In this document: positions 9,221 to 18,814 of the stretch, piece after piece
Layout: every line of letters begins with the position of its first letter
Position numbering within the stretch: the stretch's first letter is position 1
Assembly: GCA_027452005.1 (NCBI GenBank)
Contig: DAIDHF010000005.1
Coordinates: forward strand, 36,548 to 100,547
Source: Acidimicrobiales bacterium
Lineage (GTDB): Bacteria; Actinomycetota; Acidimicrobiia; Acidimicrobiales; JAKAVM01
Length of the DNA: 64,000 nucleotides
Direction of reading: 5' to 3'
The notes under the pieces: model-generated
Seen by the model: the letters and a program-made list of their open reading frames with translations, nothing else
What the model was told of the DNA's origin: nothing
Databases searched by the model: none
Position numbers and translations under genes: made by a program

Positions 9221-10381
9221 CTATCGCCTCACGTGGGGCATGCAGAACTCGTCGTACTCGCTAATGACGATCTCGTCGGGACTAAGCGAGCAGGTCGGGC
9301 ACTCCGGGTCCCGCTTTACCTTGAAAGTCCTAAATGTCTGTTCCAGGGAGTCATAGGCTAGCAGGCGACCTATCAGGGGGTCCCCCAGTCCTAATAGGAG
9401 TTTTACGGTCTCCATGGCCTGGATGGAACCGATTATCCCGCACAGGACCCCGAGGACACCAGCCTCGGCACACGACGGGGCCAACTCAGCTGGTGGGGGT
9501 TCTGGGATCATGCACCGATAACACGGTCCATCGTAAGGCGAGAAAACCGTGGCTTGTCCCTCGAACCTGAAGATTGACCCATGGACCACCGGGATCTGCT
9601 TTTTAAGCGATGCGTCATTTACAAGGTACCGGGTTGGAAAATTGTCGGTCCCGTCTACAATCACGTCGTAGCCATCAAAAATGTCCAGGATGTTGTCAGC
9701 CCCAAGTCGCACGTCATAGGTCACCACGTTTACATCTGGATTGAGTAGCGCAATCGTCTTCTTGGCAGAGTCAACCTTGGGTTCACCCACCCGGTCTAGA
9801 TTATGAAGAACCTGGCGTTGCAAGTTGGAGGCATCTACGATGTCCATGTCGATAATTCCGACTGTTCCAACCCCGGCTGCTGCCAGATAGAGGGCAGCTG
9901 GCGATCCCAACCCTCCAGCTCCAAGTAACAGGGCCTTTGACTCAAGTAACTTTAGCTGTCCCTCTTCGCCTACCTCTGGCAATAAGAGGTGTCGGTGGTA
10001 GCGGTTGCGCTGCTCGGACCCTAGAGCCTTGGGAGTAATCCACGGCTTCCCCTCGTCCTTCCATCTGTTGAAGCCACCTATGAGCGAGGTAACATTTTGA
10101 TACCCAAGTTCCTGGAGGGTCTTGGCAGCAAACACCGACCTGACCCCGCCGGCACAGTAAACGACTATTGGGGCCGACTTGTCGGCAATTTTGCCTTCAA
10201 TGTTTAATTCCAGTTTCCCCCGAGGTATGTGTATCGCACTCGGAATCGTGCCCTGTTCGTGCTCGTCGGCCTCACGAACGTCTAAGAACAGGTGCGAGCC
10301 AACCACGGTGTGGGCAGACTCGACATCAATCTCTTTCACCTGAGACTTGTTGGCTTGTAAGAGTTCTCTAAATCCGGCCAC
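9221..10381 (-). CDS. Rhodanese-MoeB fusion (sulfur-carrier adenylyltransferase/sulfurtransferase)
   Basis: 386 residues from the GTG at 10381, chosen because AAAGGA lies six bases upstream; a longer frame reaches 10450 but adds a segment without family resemblance. An N-terminal rhodanese domain (about 1-110) carries the active cysteine in [10 protein letters not shown]. It is followed by a MoeB/ThiF/E1-like domain (about 120-386) with the ATP loop GAGGLGSP, the [13 protein letters not shown] segment and the zinc cysteine pairs CYRC and CPTC. Such proteins activate the C-terminal glycine of MoaD/ThiS-type sulfur carriers and supply sulfur as thiocarboxylate. The usual order (MoeZ, MOCS3) is MoeB then rhodanese; here it is reversed. 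Confidence 0.85.
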   Translation of the reverse strand: MAGFRELLQANKSQVKEIDVESAHTVVGSHLFLDVREADEHEQGTIPSAIHIPRGKLELNIEGKIADKSAPIVVYCAGGVRSVFAAKTLQELGYQNVTSLIGGFNRWKDEGKPWITPKALGSEQRNRYHRHLLLPEVGEEGQLKLLESKALLLGAGGLGSPAALYLAAAGVGTVGIIDMDIVDASNLQRQVLHNLDRVGEPKVDSAKKTIALLNPDVNVVTYDVRLGADNILDIFDGYDVIVDGTDNFPTRYLVNDASLKKQIPVVHGSIFRFEGQATVFSPYDGPCYRCMIPEPPPAELAPSCAEAGVLGVLCGIIGSIQAMETVKLLLGLGDPLIGRLLAYDSLEQTFRTFKVKRDPECPTCSLSPDEIVISEYDEFCMPHVRR

Positions 10382-10616
10382 TGCCGATCCTTTCGAAGTC
10401 ACACTATGGGCTACAACCACGGTAATTGCTCGTCCGAGACATCTTTCCAAACTTCAAGAACCCGATGACCTGGACGAATGGCTTTCACCTAAAATCTTAT
10501 CAAATTAGTCAACAATATAACCAGCCCAATATTCCCAGGCGCATCAAAACCGGTGAACTCAATTTTCCAGGCGAGGATCTAAGGTAGCAGGCCAGCCAGT
10601 TTTGTAGGCTTGGCTG

Positions 10617-11219
10617 GTGGACTTTGATCAGGTAGTGAGAAATCGAAAGATGACCCGAAACTTTGAGAGCCGTCCAATCCCCGAATTTGTTTTAGCCAAG
10701 ATTGTCTCGAATGCCCAGCGGGCCCCGAGTGCTGGTCACTCCCAGGGTACGTCTCTGATTATCTTAGCCAGCCCCCAAGAGACCGAGGAGTACTGGAAGG
10801 CTACGACCACCTCGGACTGGAGGAAAAACTCTAGGAGGTCCACGTTGATGGATGCCCCGGTTGTCATCTTGGTCTGCTGTGACCCAACGGCCTACACGGC
10901 GAGATACTCGCTCGATGACAAGATCGACTCAGATCTTTCCAGAATCGAGAGTTGGCCAGTCCCCTACTGGACAGTTGATGCCTCCATGTGTGCCATGACC
11001 ATCTTGCTGACCTGTACAAATGAGGGTCTCGGGGCGTGCTTTTTGGGGATGTTTCGCGGCGAAGGTGAACTACGCCAGGCCCTGTCCATATCCGATCATC
11101 TTCAACTCATCGGGGCGATCTGTGCGGGGTACCCAAAACTCCCCGACCCCCCGTCTCGGTCAGCTCTTATCCCCAAAGTCCCAATTGAAAACTTCGTTCG
11201 TTGGAGGCGAGGCGGCTAA
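10617..11219 (+). CDS. Nitroreductase-family flavoprotein
   Basis: 200 residues with a GTG start. The N-terminus (RNRKMTRNFESRPIPE, then KIVSNAQRAPSAGHSQGTSLIIL) matches the nitroreductase/FMN reductase fold, with the arginine and serine-glycine segment used for FMN binding. MCAMTILLTCTNEGLGACFLG is the usual central helix. The family uses NAD(P)H to reduce quinones, nitro compounds or enones; the substrate cannot be deduced. It stands alone on the plus strand, convergent with the HEAT-repeat gene 27 bp away. Confidence 0.8.
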   Translation: MDFDQVVRNRKMTRNFESRPIPEFVLAKIVSNAQRAPSAGHSQGTSLIILASPQETEEYWKATTTSDWRKNSRRSTLMDAPVVILVCCDPTAYTARYSLDDKIDSDLSRIESWPVPYWTVDASMCAMTILLTCTNEGLGACFLGMFRGEGELRQALSISDHLQLIGAICAGYPKLPDPPSRSALIPKVPIENFVRWRRGG

Positions 11220-11246
11220 AGGAACGCCGTCGGCCCTATCTGGGAA

Positions 11247-12278
11247 TTAGATTGTTGAGGCCTGCCTGCAGCGCTCTAGGGCCTGTCCAATGAGTTCGCG
11301 TGACGGACCAAGAGCGTCTCCCTGGTCCTGGTCTGTTTGGTCATACAACCTCTCTAATGACCTAATTAGGCTGGGGTGGCCCAGGGCCGAGGCGGCCTCT
11401 ACCATAATCCTCTGAGACCGATCATCTAGTTGCCCACCTAGAAGACTTTCTACACAGGCCAGGCTGTCGCGTACTCCCCTTATGGCCAGTCCATAAGCAC
11501 ACTCGGCCCTTATCTCCAGATTTGACTCGTCAAGGTGCCCAAAAAGACAGTCGATTACGTCCTTGTCTCCCATGGCCGGGTCTAACATCTCGGCCAGGGC
11601 AAACAGGGCCCACTCACGTACGGGTTCGTATGGATCGCCAGCCAGTTCAACCAAGGTGTTCTTGACCATCTCGTAGGTCTCGTCTAACTCGTCCCCGGAG
11701 GTGTTCAATTGAACGTTGGACATCATGGTTGGGAGGGCAAAGGCAACCGCCTCTCTAAGTCTTGGAGACTCACTCGTGGCGTAACCGACGACCTGTTCAA
11801 CTAGCCCAGACACCCCGTTGCGACCGAGTCCCGCTACGATAGAGGCCAAAACCTCGGGATCTGGCTCCGAGTTGAGTCTTTCAACCATATACGACACGGC
11901 CTGCCGTCGGGTCCTCTCCAAGTAGCTAACGTTGTGGACCTGGGCGGAAGTAGGCATGGTATCTTGGCTGGAAAGCTGCTCGAGCCCAAAGTTCCCCATG
12001 ATCTCGGCAGCACTTTGTCGAACCCGGGGGCTTGAATGGGCCAGCATTACCTTAGCCCTGTCAAATATCGTGGGCGACGAGCGCCTGATGGCCTCGGCGA
12101 GTATCTCCTCTACGTCTTGGTCGTCAAAGTCGATCGAAAGTAGGGCATCCATTAGTTGGTCTGCGCTAAGCCTCTGTGCGTCTAGAGATCCTGATGCCTC
12201 TCCTGAGGACCCGCCAGACTGCAAGTCAACGTAGAACTGACCGTTATTGGACAGAGGTCCAGAGCTTGACTCTTGCAC
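11247..12278 (-). CDS. HEAT-repeat protein
   Basis: 343 residues, GTG start. After an acidic, serine-rich N-terminus (1-40) the chain is built of tandem two-helix units. Phrases such as SSPRVRQSAAEIMGNFG, DPEVLASIVAGLGRNG, DPYEPVREWALFALAEML and SNLEIRAECAYGLAIRG recur at about 30-40 residue spacing and carry the proline/aspartate/arginine pattern of HEAT or PBS-lyase-type repeats. These solenoids bind protein partners or act on phycobilin-like substrates in a few families; no partner can be named here. It is convergent with the nitroreductase gene. The unit at 11540-11660 ends with VREWALFALAEM, the best conserved repeat. Confidence 0.75.
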   Translation of the reverse strand: MQESSSGPLSNNGQFYVDLQSGGSSGEASGSLDAQRLSADQLMDALLSIDFDDQDVEEILAEAIRRSSPTIFDRAKVMLAHSSPRVRQSAAEIMGNFGLEQLSSQDTMPTSAQVHNVSYLERTRRQAVSYMVERLNSEPDPEVLASIVAGLGRNGVSGLVEQVVGYATSESPRLREAVAFALPTMMSNVQLNTSGDELDETYEMVKNTLVELAGDPYEPVREWALFALAEMLDPAMGDKDVIDCLFGHLDESNLEIRAECAYGLAIRGVRDSLACVESLLGGQLDDRSQRIMVEAASALGHPSLIRSLERLYDQTDQDQGDALGPSRELIGQALERCRQASTI

Positions 12279-12409
12279 AGTCTCAATTGTAGGCGGAGAC
12301 CTAGACCGTGTCGCTCAAATGCAAATTCCGGCTAGAAATTGCTAACCTTCGGGCTTACCGATCCCAAAACTCTAAAGACCTGGGTTGAGATAGAAAAAAT
12401 CAATCCCGA

Positions 12410-13657
12410 TCAGTTGCGTCGAATCTGATTCCAGGGAATTCCACGATCTACCTCTACGTCTCGGGGAAGACCCAGTATTCTCTCGGCCATCTGGTTGCGC
12501 AGTACCTCAGAGGTCCCTCCTTCTATCGTTGCTGCCCGAGCTCGTAAAAAGGCGTGCGCACGGCTCTCTGCCTGGCGATCTCCTTCCTGCCAGGCAATTG
12601 CCCCCATGCCAGCCGCGTTTATAAGAAAGTTGGTCTTGCGCTGGTTGAACTCGGCATTGAACACCTTGTTTACACCACCTTCCGCCCCGGGTTGCTCCCC
12701 CCGGGCCCGGGCCGAGTTGGCCCGGAATGTCGTTATCTCCTTGCACTCTTGTTCGATGTAAAACTGCGCTATCTTCTGTCTTGCAATCGGGTCTGAGGTA
12801 TCTGAAATCGACCCGATAAAGCTCCCCCAGGGATCTTTTTTGGAACCCCCGGTGATAGAGGAGATGTCCAGGGAGATCCCCGACAAGGTCATCCTCTCGT
12901 TCATGAGCGTGGTCCGGGCACACTCCCAGCCCTGGTTTATCGCTCCAACACGGTTCGCGTCTGGAATTCTCACGTCCGTGAAGAAGACCTCGTTGAACTC
13001 GGCCCCGCCTGACATCTGCTTGAGCGGTTTTACTTCAACACCCGGGGACTTCATATCCAAGATAAAGTACGTGAGTCCGTCATGTTTTGGAAGGTCAAGA
13101 TCGGTTCGGGCCAATAGCATCCCGAACTTGGCGAACTGAGCAATAGTTGTCCATACTTTCTGTCCATTTACCACCCACTCATCCCCGTCTTTTATAGCTC
13201 GGGTAGAAAGTGAAGAAAGGTCCGAACCAGAACCGGGCTCAGAAAAAAGCTGACACCAAATCTCCTCCCCGGAGAGGATCTTTGCAAGATAGAGTTCTTT
13301 CTGCTGATCGGTCCCGTGGGCAATGATGGTTGGCCCTGCTAGACCAACTCCCAAGAGATTTATCCCAAATAGCGGAAGGCGGTAGCGTTCCAGTTCCTCT
13401 CGGACTAACTGTACCATCCATTGCTCCCCTGACATCCCCCCATACTCTTTGGGCCACATTGGAGCCCCGTAGCCGCTCTTGCCAATCGTGGTCATCCAGC
13501 CAAAGAAGTCAAAGCCTTCAGAAACCTTTGCAAAGGCTTCGTCGTTTGCACTATCGATGGCTTCTAACCAGCCGTCCTTGAGATTGCTGGCCAGCCAGGC
13601 CCGAAACTTCTGCCGAAACTCGGTCTTCTCCGGCGTGTCTTCAATTTTCCATTTCAC
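12410..13657 (-). CDS. Acyl-CoA dehydrogenase (FadE type)
   Basis: 415 residues with a GTG start preceded by GGGGGA. It contains the three-part acyl-CoA dehydrogenase fold: the helical N-terminus, the FAD-contacting beta domain (WCQLFSEPGSGSDLSSLSTRA, then WVVNGQKVWTTIA) and the C-terminal helical bundle ending RAATIEGGTSEVLRNQMAERILGLP. These flavoenzymes introduce the 2,3-double bond in acyl-CoA thioesters and pass electrons to ETF. A close paralogue lies at 15374-16618, with a flavin oxidase gene between them on the same strand, so the three are likely one operon. Chain length or side-chain specificity cannot be predicted. Confidence 0.88.
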   Translation of the reverse strand: MKWKIEDTPEKTEFRQKFRAWLASNLKDGWLEAIDSANDEAFAKVSEGFDFFGWMTTIGKSGYGAPMWPKEYGGMSGEQWMVQLVREELERYRLPLFGINLLGVGLAGPTIIAHGTDQQKELYLAKILSGEEIWCQLFSEPGSGSDLSSLSTRAIKDGDEWVVNGQKVWTTIAQFAKFGMLLARTDLDLPKHDGLTYFILDMKSPGVEVKPLKQMSGGAEFNEVFFTDVRIPDANRVGAINQGWECARTTLMNERMTLSGISLDISSITGGSKKDPWGSFIGSISDTSDPIARQKIAQFYIEQECKEITTFRANSARARGEQPGAEGGVNKVFNAEFNQRKTNFLINAAGMGAIAWQEGDRQAESRAHAFLRARAATIEGGTSEVLRNQMAERILGLPRDVEVDRGIPWNQIRRN

Positions 13658-13741
13658 GTTTTAAATCCCCCTTGTTGGTGGTAGTTGTATGAGTTGAGTT
13701 ACATCAAAGTCCGGACATGGCCCGGAGGATTTAGCTTTCCT

Positions 13742-15310
13742 CTATCCCAAGAGTACCCCCGGATTCACAAGTCCCTTGGGGTCAAAGTGATTTTTGAGAA
13801 GCCTTGTAGAGTCGACAACAAATTCGGAGGTCTGGTCTAAGTACCACTTGGCATGGTCCTTGCCGACCGAGTGGTGATGAGAAATTGTGGCCCTCTTGTC
13901 GACGATGATCTGGCTAACCATCTCCTTTATGGCCCGCCAGGTGGAGATCTGATCATCATGACTCGAAGGGGCCACCACCGTATAGTAGGGAGCCGGACCG
14001 TCGGGATAGATGTGGGTAAAGCGGCAGCTAATAACTCCCCCGCCACACTCACGATCTAAGAATTTTCGCACATCCCCTAATACCTGGGTATGGAATTCAC
14101 CAAAACGATCCCAGGTGATTGAGGTCTCAAATGTCTCGGCCACGTTCCCGGTCGTGATGATTGCATCACGCAGGTACGGGGCGGCCATAAAATTGCTCTT
14201 CCAGCTCTCGGCACCACTTAGATTTTCTGGAAGAGGCGTACTATCTGATGGTTTCACAGGCACCTGGACGACTCCCCCGAAGGTCTCTACTATCTCCCTC
14301 GCACAGGCCATATTGGTAGCCACCGGGCACACGGGGGATTCAAATCCCACAATCAACAGGGACTTGCCATCTTTTACACCGGCCGACTGAAAGGACTCGG
14401 TTTCATCGAGGAGTCTCGCGTTGGAAGGGTTTAACCCCGACTGTGCCAGGGCCCGTGCGGCCTCAACAGCATTGGAGAACTCGCCAAAGGTTACACTCAG
14501 GGTTTCTTTGAACCGGACCACGTCTTGGAGGCGCATCACGGCCTTGGTGATTACTCCAAAGATTCCCTCAGAGCCCAATACGAGGGAGTTTTGAGACAGA
14601 CCCGCCCCGGAACTCGGGAAGCCCGACGTCTCAAAAGTACCCCGAGGGGTAACTATTCGAACGGACTGAGTAAAGTCATCAATCCGAGTCCGGTTTGTGG
14701 CATAGTGTCCCCCTGAGCGGGTAGCAATCCAACCTCCAAGGGTTGAGAACTCAAAGGACTGTGGGTAATGACGTAGAGTTAGTTCGTGGCTCTTGAGTTG
14801 AGTCTCGATCTGGGGTCCATATGCACCCGCCTGGATCTCGGCCGTGCGCGACTGACGGTCCACTTGCTCGACCTCATCTAGCCTAGATGTGTCTAGCACC
14901 AAGACCGCCTTGTTGCTTTCTCTAGGTGGGCAGTTGACCCCCCCAACCACGCTTGAGCCACCCCCATAGATGACCACGACCATGTCTTGGCTATAGCACC
15001 AGTCCAAGACGTCCACCAGTTGACCTTCGGTCTTGGGATAGGCCACCAGATCAGGCACATCGGTGAAATCTCCATGTAGTGACCTGACCACGTCAATAAA
15101 ACTTTTCCCGCGACAGTGACTAATTCGATCTTGTGGAGACCGAGATATTGAGTCTTTAATTGATTTTGCAGGAATTACCCTTGGGTCCGGAATATCGATC
15201 TGCGATATGTCTATTGGATCACGTACGTCCACCTGAAAATTCTCACCGGTATTTCGCCCAAAGAGGCTGGCAAACGCGTAGGCCAGATTTTCACGGTGAT
15301 TTCGAGACAT
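13742..15310 (-). CDS. FAD-binding oxidase, alkyldihydroxyacetonephosphate-synthase-like
   Basis: About 522 residues from the ATG at 15310 (a GTG at 15358 would add 16 residues). The PCMH-type FAD domain shows VVIYGGGSSVVGGV and STLGGWIATRSGGHYATNRTRIDDF, and the C-terminal cap has TISHHHSVGKDHAKWY, the histidine-rich segment conserved in alkyl-DHAP synthases. The eukaryotic family exchanges the acyl group of acyl-DHAP for a fatty alcohol in ether-lipid synthesis; bacterial members also include lactate- or glycolate-type dehydrogenases. Its position between two acyl-CoA dehydrogenases suggests lipid or fatty-acid related work, but the reaction is not certain. Confidence 0.78.
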   Translation of the reverse strand: MSRNHRENLAYAFASLFGRNTGENFQVDVRDPIDISQIDIPDPRVIPAKSIKDSISRSPQDRISHCRGKSFIDVVRSLHGDFTDVPDLVAYPKTEGQLVDVLDWCYSQDMVVVIYGGGSSVVGGVNCPPRESNKAVLVLDTSRLDEVEQVDRQSRTAEIQAGAYGPQIETQLKSHELTLRHYPQSFEFSTLGGWIATRSGGHYATNRTRIDDFTQSVRIVTPRGTFETSGFPSSGAGLSQNSLVLGSEGIFGVITKAVMRLQDVVRFKETLSVTFGEFSNAVEAARALAQSGLNPSNARLLDETESFQSAGVKDGKSLLIVGFESPVCPVATNMACAREIVETFGGVVQVPVKPSDSTPLPENLSGAESWKSNFMAAPYLRDAIITTGNVAETFETSITWDRFGEFHTQVLGDVRKFLDRECGGGVISCRFTHIYPDGPAPYYTVVAPSSHDDQISTWRAIKEMVSQIIVDKRATISHHHSVGKDHAKWYLDQTSEFVVDSTRLLKNHFDPKGLVNPGVLLG

Positions 15311-15373
15311 AAACTTCTCTTCAACCCCCCAGCCCCAATAAGAACGAGTACCGACCACGAGTTCAGGTTACTT

Positions 15374-16618
15374 TTATATTGATCTCTTGATCGTCTCCCA
15401 GGGGACATCCTTGTCTACCTGGGGTTCTTTGGGAAGACCTAAAACTCGTTCTCCAAGGATATTGCGCATAATCTCAGAGGTACCCCCTTCAATAGTGTTG
15501 GCCCGAGATCTCAAAAACCCCTTTGAAGTAGCCATTGCCTGGTCGTCGCCGGGAAGGGTCGCCATGGCCGACATCCCAGCAACGTCCACGGCCAGACTCT
15601 GTAGGCGTTGATTGTACTCGGCCTGAAAAAGTTTTGTGACCGAACCTTCTGGCCCCGGGGGCCTTCCAGACCTTCGTGACGCTGCCACCCTGAGATTGGT
15701 CATCTTGATAACCTGCCCGTCGATTGCGGCCTGGACAAGTCGGTGCCGAATGACCTTATTATTCCAGGACCCGTTGCCTTTGGCGGCCCTGATAACCGCC
15801 TCATATGGACCTCCTCCGACATTTGCCCCACTCTCGCTACCAGCCCCAGAAAGGGCACTTCGTTCGTTCATCAAGGTGGTCGTGGCCACCTTCCACCCGT
15901 CCCCAACCTCACCGAGCCGGTGGGAGTCAGGGATTTTGACGTTCGTGAAAAATACCTCGTTGAACTCACTGTCGCCGGTAAGTTGCATAAGTGGCCTGAC
16001 CTCGACTCCCGGGGCCTTCATGTCAACGATAAAATAAGACAGGCCCGCGTGCTTGGGAAGTTCAGGGTTCGTCCGGGCCAAGAGCAATCCAAAAGATGAC
16101 ATATGGGCCAAGGTTGTCCAGACTTTCTGCCCGTTTACCACCCACTCGTCGCCGTCGCGGACCGCAGACGTTGATAGGGCGGCCACGTCAGACCCGCAAC
16201 CAGGCTCTGAAAATAGCTGACACCAGATCTCCCGATGTTGGGCTAGGGCAGGCAAATATCGAGCCTTGAGTTCATGGGAGCCCCACTGCAAGATAGTCGG
16301 ACCTGCCATGCCGATACCGATAATATTGAACGACCTGGGTACCTTGTACTTTGAGAGGAGTTCACCTACCAACTTGGCCTCGGGGCCCTCTAATGCGGCC
16401 CCTCCATACTCCTTGGGCCAGGTCGGAGTTGCCCATCCGGCTCTGCCCAACTTCTCACACCACTCCTCATAATTGAGCGCCAGGCGAAGTTCATAGAGCC
16501 TCGCACGGTCCCCACTTTCAACTGCCTCTATCCATCCCGAGGGGAGATTTTCGCTCAACCACGAATAAAGGACCTGTTCAATCTCGCTACTCGGGGCCCT
16601 TCGATCAGCAATTGTCAT
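15374..16618 (-). CDS. Acyl-CoA dehydrogenase (FadE type)
   Basis: 414 residues, ATG start at 16618. Same architecture as the paralogue at 12410: WCQLFSEPGCGSDVAALSTSA, WVVNGQKVWTTLAHM, FNEVFFTNVKIPDSHRLG and the C-terminal ANTIEGGTSEIMRNILGERVLGLPKEPQVDKD. The two paralogues are alike in length and motif wording, which suggests a duplication or a heteromeric enzyme as known for some actinobacterial FadE pairs; the latter is only a possibility. It is the first gene of the putative three-gene operon and its upstream region holds a strong palindrome (16656-16675). AAGGAGG lies unusually far (about 20 bases) before the ATG. Confidence 0.88.
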   Translation of the reverse strand: MTIADRRAPSSEIEQVLYSWLSENLPSGWIEAVESGDRARLYELRLALNYEEWCEKLGRAGWATPTWPKEYGGAALEGPEAKLVGELLSKYKVPRSFNIIGIGMAGPTILQWGSHELKARYLPALAQHREIWCQLFSEPGCGSDVAALSTSAVRDGDEWVVNGQKVWTTLAHMSSFGLLLARTNPELPKHAGLSYFIVDMKAPGVEVRPLMQLTGDSEFNEVFFTNVKIPDSHRLGEVGDGWKVATTTLMNERSALSGAGSESGANVGGGPYEAVIRAAKGNGSWNNKVIRHRLVQAAIDGQVIKMTNLRVAASRRSGRPPGPEGSVTKLFQAEYNQRLQSLAVDVAGMSAMATLPGDDQAMATSKGFLRSRANTIEGGTSEIMRNILGERVLGLPKEPQVDKDVPWETIKRSI

Positions 16619-16942
16619 AGTTCTAAACCCTTCTGTGAAGCTACCTCCTTATAATAATTGACCGGCTGGTCAATTACGCAAGCTGGACTTTGTCTTGCTA
16701 ACAGCCATTTATTTCCAGGTAGGGCAGATATACTGGGTCCGCATTTGGGACATTTGGACTATCAAACTAAAATGGTCACTTTGTGGGGTCCTGCCGGTAC
16801 TATGCCGACTCGGTCTCACAAGCTTGCATCACCCGGAGTTGGACGGACAAGAGGGAACGACACATTGTCCGGCTAGTCCTGGCTCAGGCTTCTCCTCACC
16901 GGTGGGCCTGATCGGGTTATCTGGGTGGCGCGAATATATTTT
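16619..16942. other. Divergent intergenic region between FadE operon and pseudoprotease gene
   Basis: 324 bp without a convincing gene. Beside the palindrome at 16656-16675 and the AT-rich stretch next to it (TTATTATAA on the minus strand, a possible -10), I see no further structured element. The right part leads to the ATG at 16943 through the AT-rich AATATATTTT. Confidence 0.5.
16656..16675. promoter_or_regulatory. Palindromic operator candidate in front of the FadE operon
   Basis: AATTGACC (16656-16663) and GGTCAATT (16668-16675) form perfect 8-bp arms around the 4-bp centre GGCT. On the minus strand the first half reads TTGACC, like a -35 element, and is followed by TTATTATAA. The site lies 38 bp before the ATG of the acyl-CoA dehydrogenase at 16618. 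Palindromes of the form TTGACC-N4-GGTCAA are typical in size for TetR-family dimers that control fatty-acid genes; no TetR gene is in the window, so the binding protein is unknown. Confidence 0.6.
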
Positions 16943-18814
16943 ATGAAGTGGAAAATGAAATTTTCCGATCCGAAGTTGGCCGGGAGTTGGTACAACAAGT
17001 TAGGGCTGGCAGCGTCGCTCACGGTTTGCGCGATGGTGGTCGCAACAGCGGGCGCGCCCGCATGGGCAGATGCCCAGCACCGGGTATCGGCCCGGAAATC
17101 CTCCACGCTTTTAGGCACCAAAAAAGGCGTTACTGCGCACGTAAAAGCTAAATTATCCAAAGAAACCCTCAAGTCAAAGGTGAAGGCACCTAAGAATAAC
17201 TTGCGCGTTTATAGACCATACAAGATCCTTCCTCCAACTTTTGGAAACCAAAGCACCGCTCGAATTGCTCCGTCTTTGGCCTTAGTGGAAACAACTTTTA
17301 CTGCCAAAATGTCGGTTCCCGCTCCCAGCCTAGATCAAGGTGCCCTGAGTCAACTTGAGACTACCTTGGCAAGCCAGGTGGCGAACGGAGGAATTTCCGG
17401 CGATCAAGGTGCTATTCAAGATGCTCTAGTAAGGGCCATTGACCAAGACCCCACTGCGTACCTCAAGCCTACCGGCGACGTCCAGACCACCGCAGTTCAA
17501 GCAGTAGAGATTGGGACCGGGGTGATCGTCGCTCCCAACGGTTACATCGTAGTATCCTCACAAGTTGTAACCCCCGCCAAGCGGATCGTTCGCAATGCCT
17601 TTGACTTCGAAGGACTTGCAAGTCTTGCTCGCCAAGATGCTAGTGAGCTGGCGGCAAGCGCCTCGGGAACCTTGAACCCGGCAGAAATCTCAACCCTTAC
17701 TGATGCGTCGTCCAAATATAACGCCCAGTACGTTACGGTCGGTCCGGTTTCGTCCCAAACCACCGTTCAGCTAGGAAATGCTACAACCGGGATTGAAGGT
17801 GGCCGCAAAGGAGTTCTTGCCAAGGTTGTGAGGACCCTAGACGCAAAGTCAACTGCTCCTGCCGGATTGACCTTATTGAAGATATCCGGAACTAATAACT
17901 TGGACGCGGCACAACTTGGGAGTCCTCCAAAAGATTATTTGCTCAATTTCACCAGCAACCCCAAAAGCAAGTCTTCGTCCCGAGTCGCTCCTCCCAAAGT
18001 GCGCCAGGTACTTGGGTACACCAAGCCCAGCAATTATGCCGAGGTTGGGTATAACTCAAATAGCGACTTTGCGAGTTACGCGTCACCCTCTCAGGTCATC
18101 AGGGTCAGCTCTGTAGTATCGGGCATCAAATCAGCTAACGCAGGCGTAAGGAACGGATATGAGTTTACAAGTGGGCTCGAACCGGGTTCTGTCGGATCAG
18201 TTGTGGTAAATAAACAATTTCAGGTTGTCGGGATGATAACAAGTCCCTCTACCGGGCAATTCGCGTCTAACCTCCCAAACACGTCGCTCGTGGTTGATTC
18301 CAGCCAGATTCAAAAACTTATCGACTATTACAAGATCGAGAACTCGGGCTCGACGACTAACTCACTTTACGCCAACGCATTTAACTTTTGGTTTGCCAGA
18401 CAGTACTCCAACGCCCTCCCGGTATTTGAATCCATAAGTTCTCTCTCTCCGGCAGATCCCTATGCCAAGAACTATGCTGCACTATCCAACCAGCTAATAG
18501 ACCGAGGTATGGATAAAACCGGGGTGTCCGTATGGGGAATAATCGTGATCGTGCTCTTAGCGCTAACCGCACTTGGTTGTCTAATAGTCCCGGGAGAGAT
18601 CGGGAAGCGACGCTCGGTAATCTTTCAGAAACTTTCTCTGTTTGTTGGTCTTCGAAGAGATTACAACACGTCCAAGAACCCAGCATCGACAACAACCTCA
18701 CGCCCTGGAGATTTCGACCAGCAAAGCAACCGAGATGAGTCCACTGAAGGCCTTGGTGATCCCGAGCCATTAGACCCAAACAGTGATCGGGTTTCAGCGA
18801 CAGTTGACACCTGA
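16943..18814 (+). CDS. Secreted, membrane-anchored trypsin-like pseudoprotease
   Basis: 623 residues from the ATG at 16943 (a GTG at 16925 is possible). An N-terminal signal peptide (hydrophobic LGLAASLTVCAMVVATAGA, likely cut after APAWA) precedes a basic linker, then a chymotrypsin/HtrA-like domain. GTGVIVAPNGYIVVSSQVV aligns with the HtrA segment that normally ends NHVV, PAGLTLLKI with DLALLKV, and GLEPGSVGSVVVNKQFQVVGM with the GxSGGPVVN loop. Histidine, aspartate and serine of the triad all appear replaced, so it should not cleave peptides. A TPR-like stretch (FNFWFARQYSNALPVFESISSLSPADPYA) and one membrane helix (about 537-560) with a polar cytoplasmic tail follow. A binding, sensing or scaffold role is inferred. 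Confidence 0.7.
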   Translation: MKWKMKFSDPKLAGSWYNKLGLAASLTVCAMVVATAGAPAWADAQHRVSARKSSTLLGTKKGVTAHVKAKLSKETLKSKVKAPKNNLRVYRPYKILPPTFGNQSTARIAPSLALVETTFTAKMSVPAPSLDQGALSQLETTLASQVANGGISGDQGAIQDALVRAIDQDPTAYLKPTGDVQTTAVQAVEIGTGVIVAPNGYIVVSSQVVTPAKRIVRNAFDFEGLASLARQDASELAASASGTLNPAEISTLTDASSKYNAQYVTVGPVSSQTTVQLGNATTGIEGGRKGVLAKVVRTLDAKSTAPAGLTLLKISGTNNLDAAQLGSPPKDYLLNFTSNPKSKSSSRVAPPKVRQVLGYTKPSNYAEVGYNSNSDFASYASPSQVIRVSSVVSGIKSANAGVRNGYEFTSGLEPGSVGSVVVNKQFQVVGMITSPSTGQFASNLPNTSLVVDSSQIQKLIDYYKIENSGSTTNSLYANAFNFWFARQYSNALPVFESISSLSPADPYAKNYAALSNQLIDRGMDKTGVSVWGIIVIVLLALTALGCLIVPGEIGKRRSVIFQKLSLFVGLRRDYNTSKNPASTTTSRPGDFDQQSNRDESTEGLGDPEPLDPNSDRVSATVDT

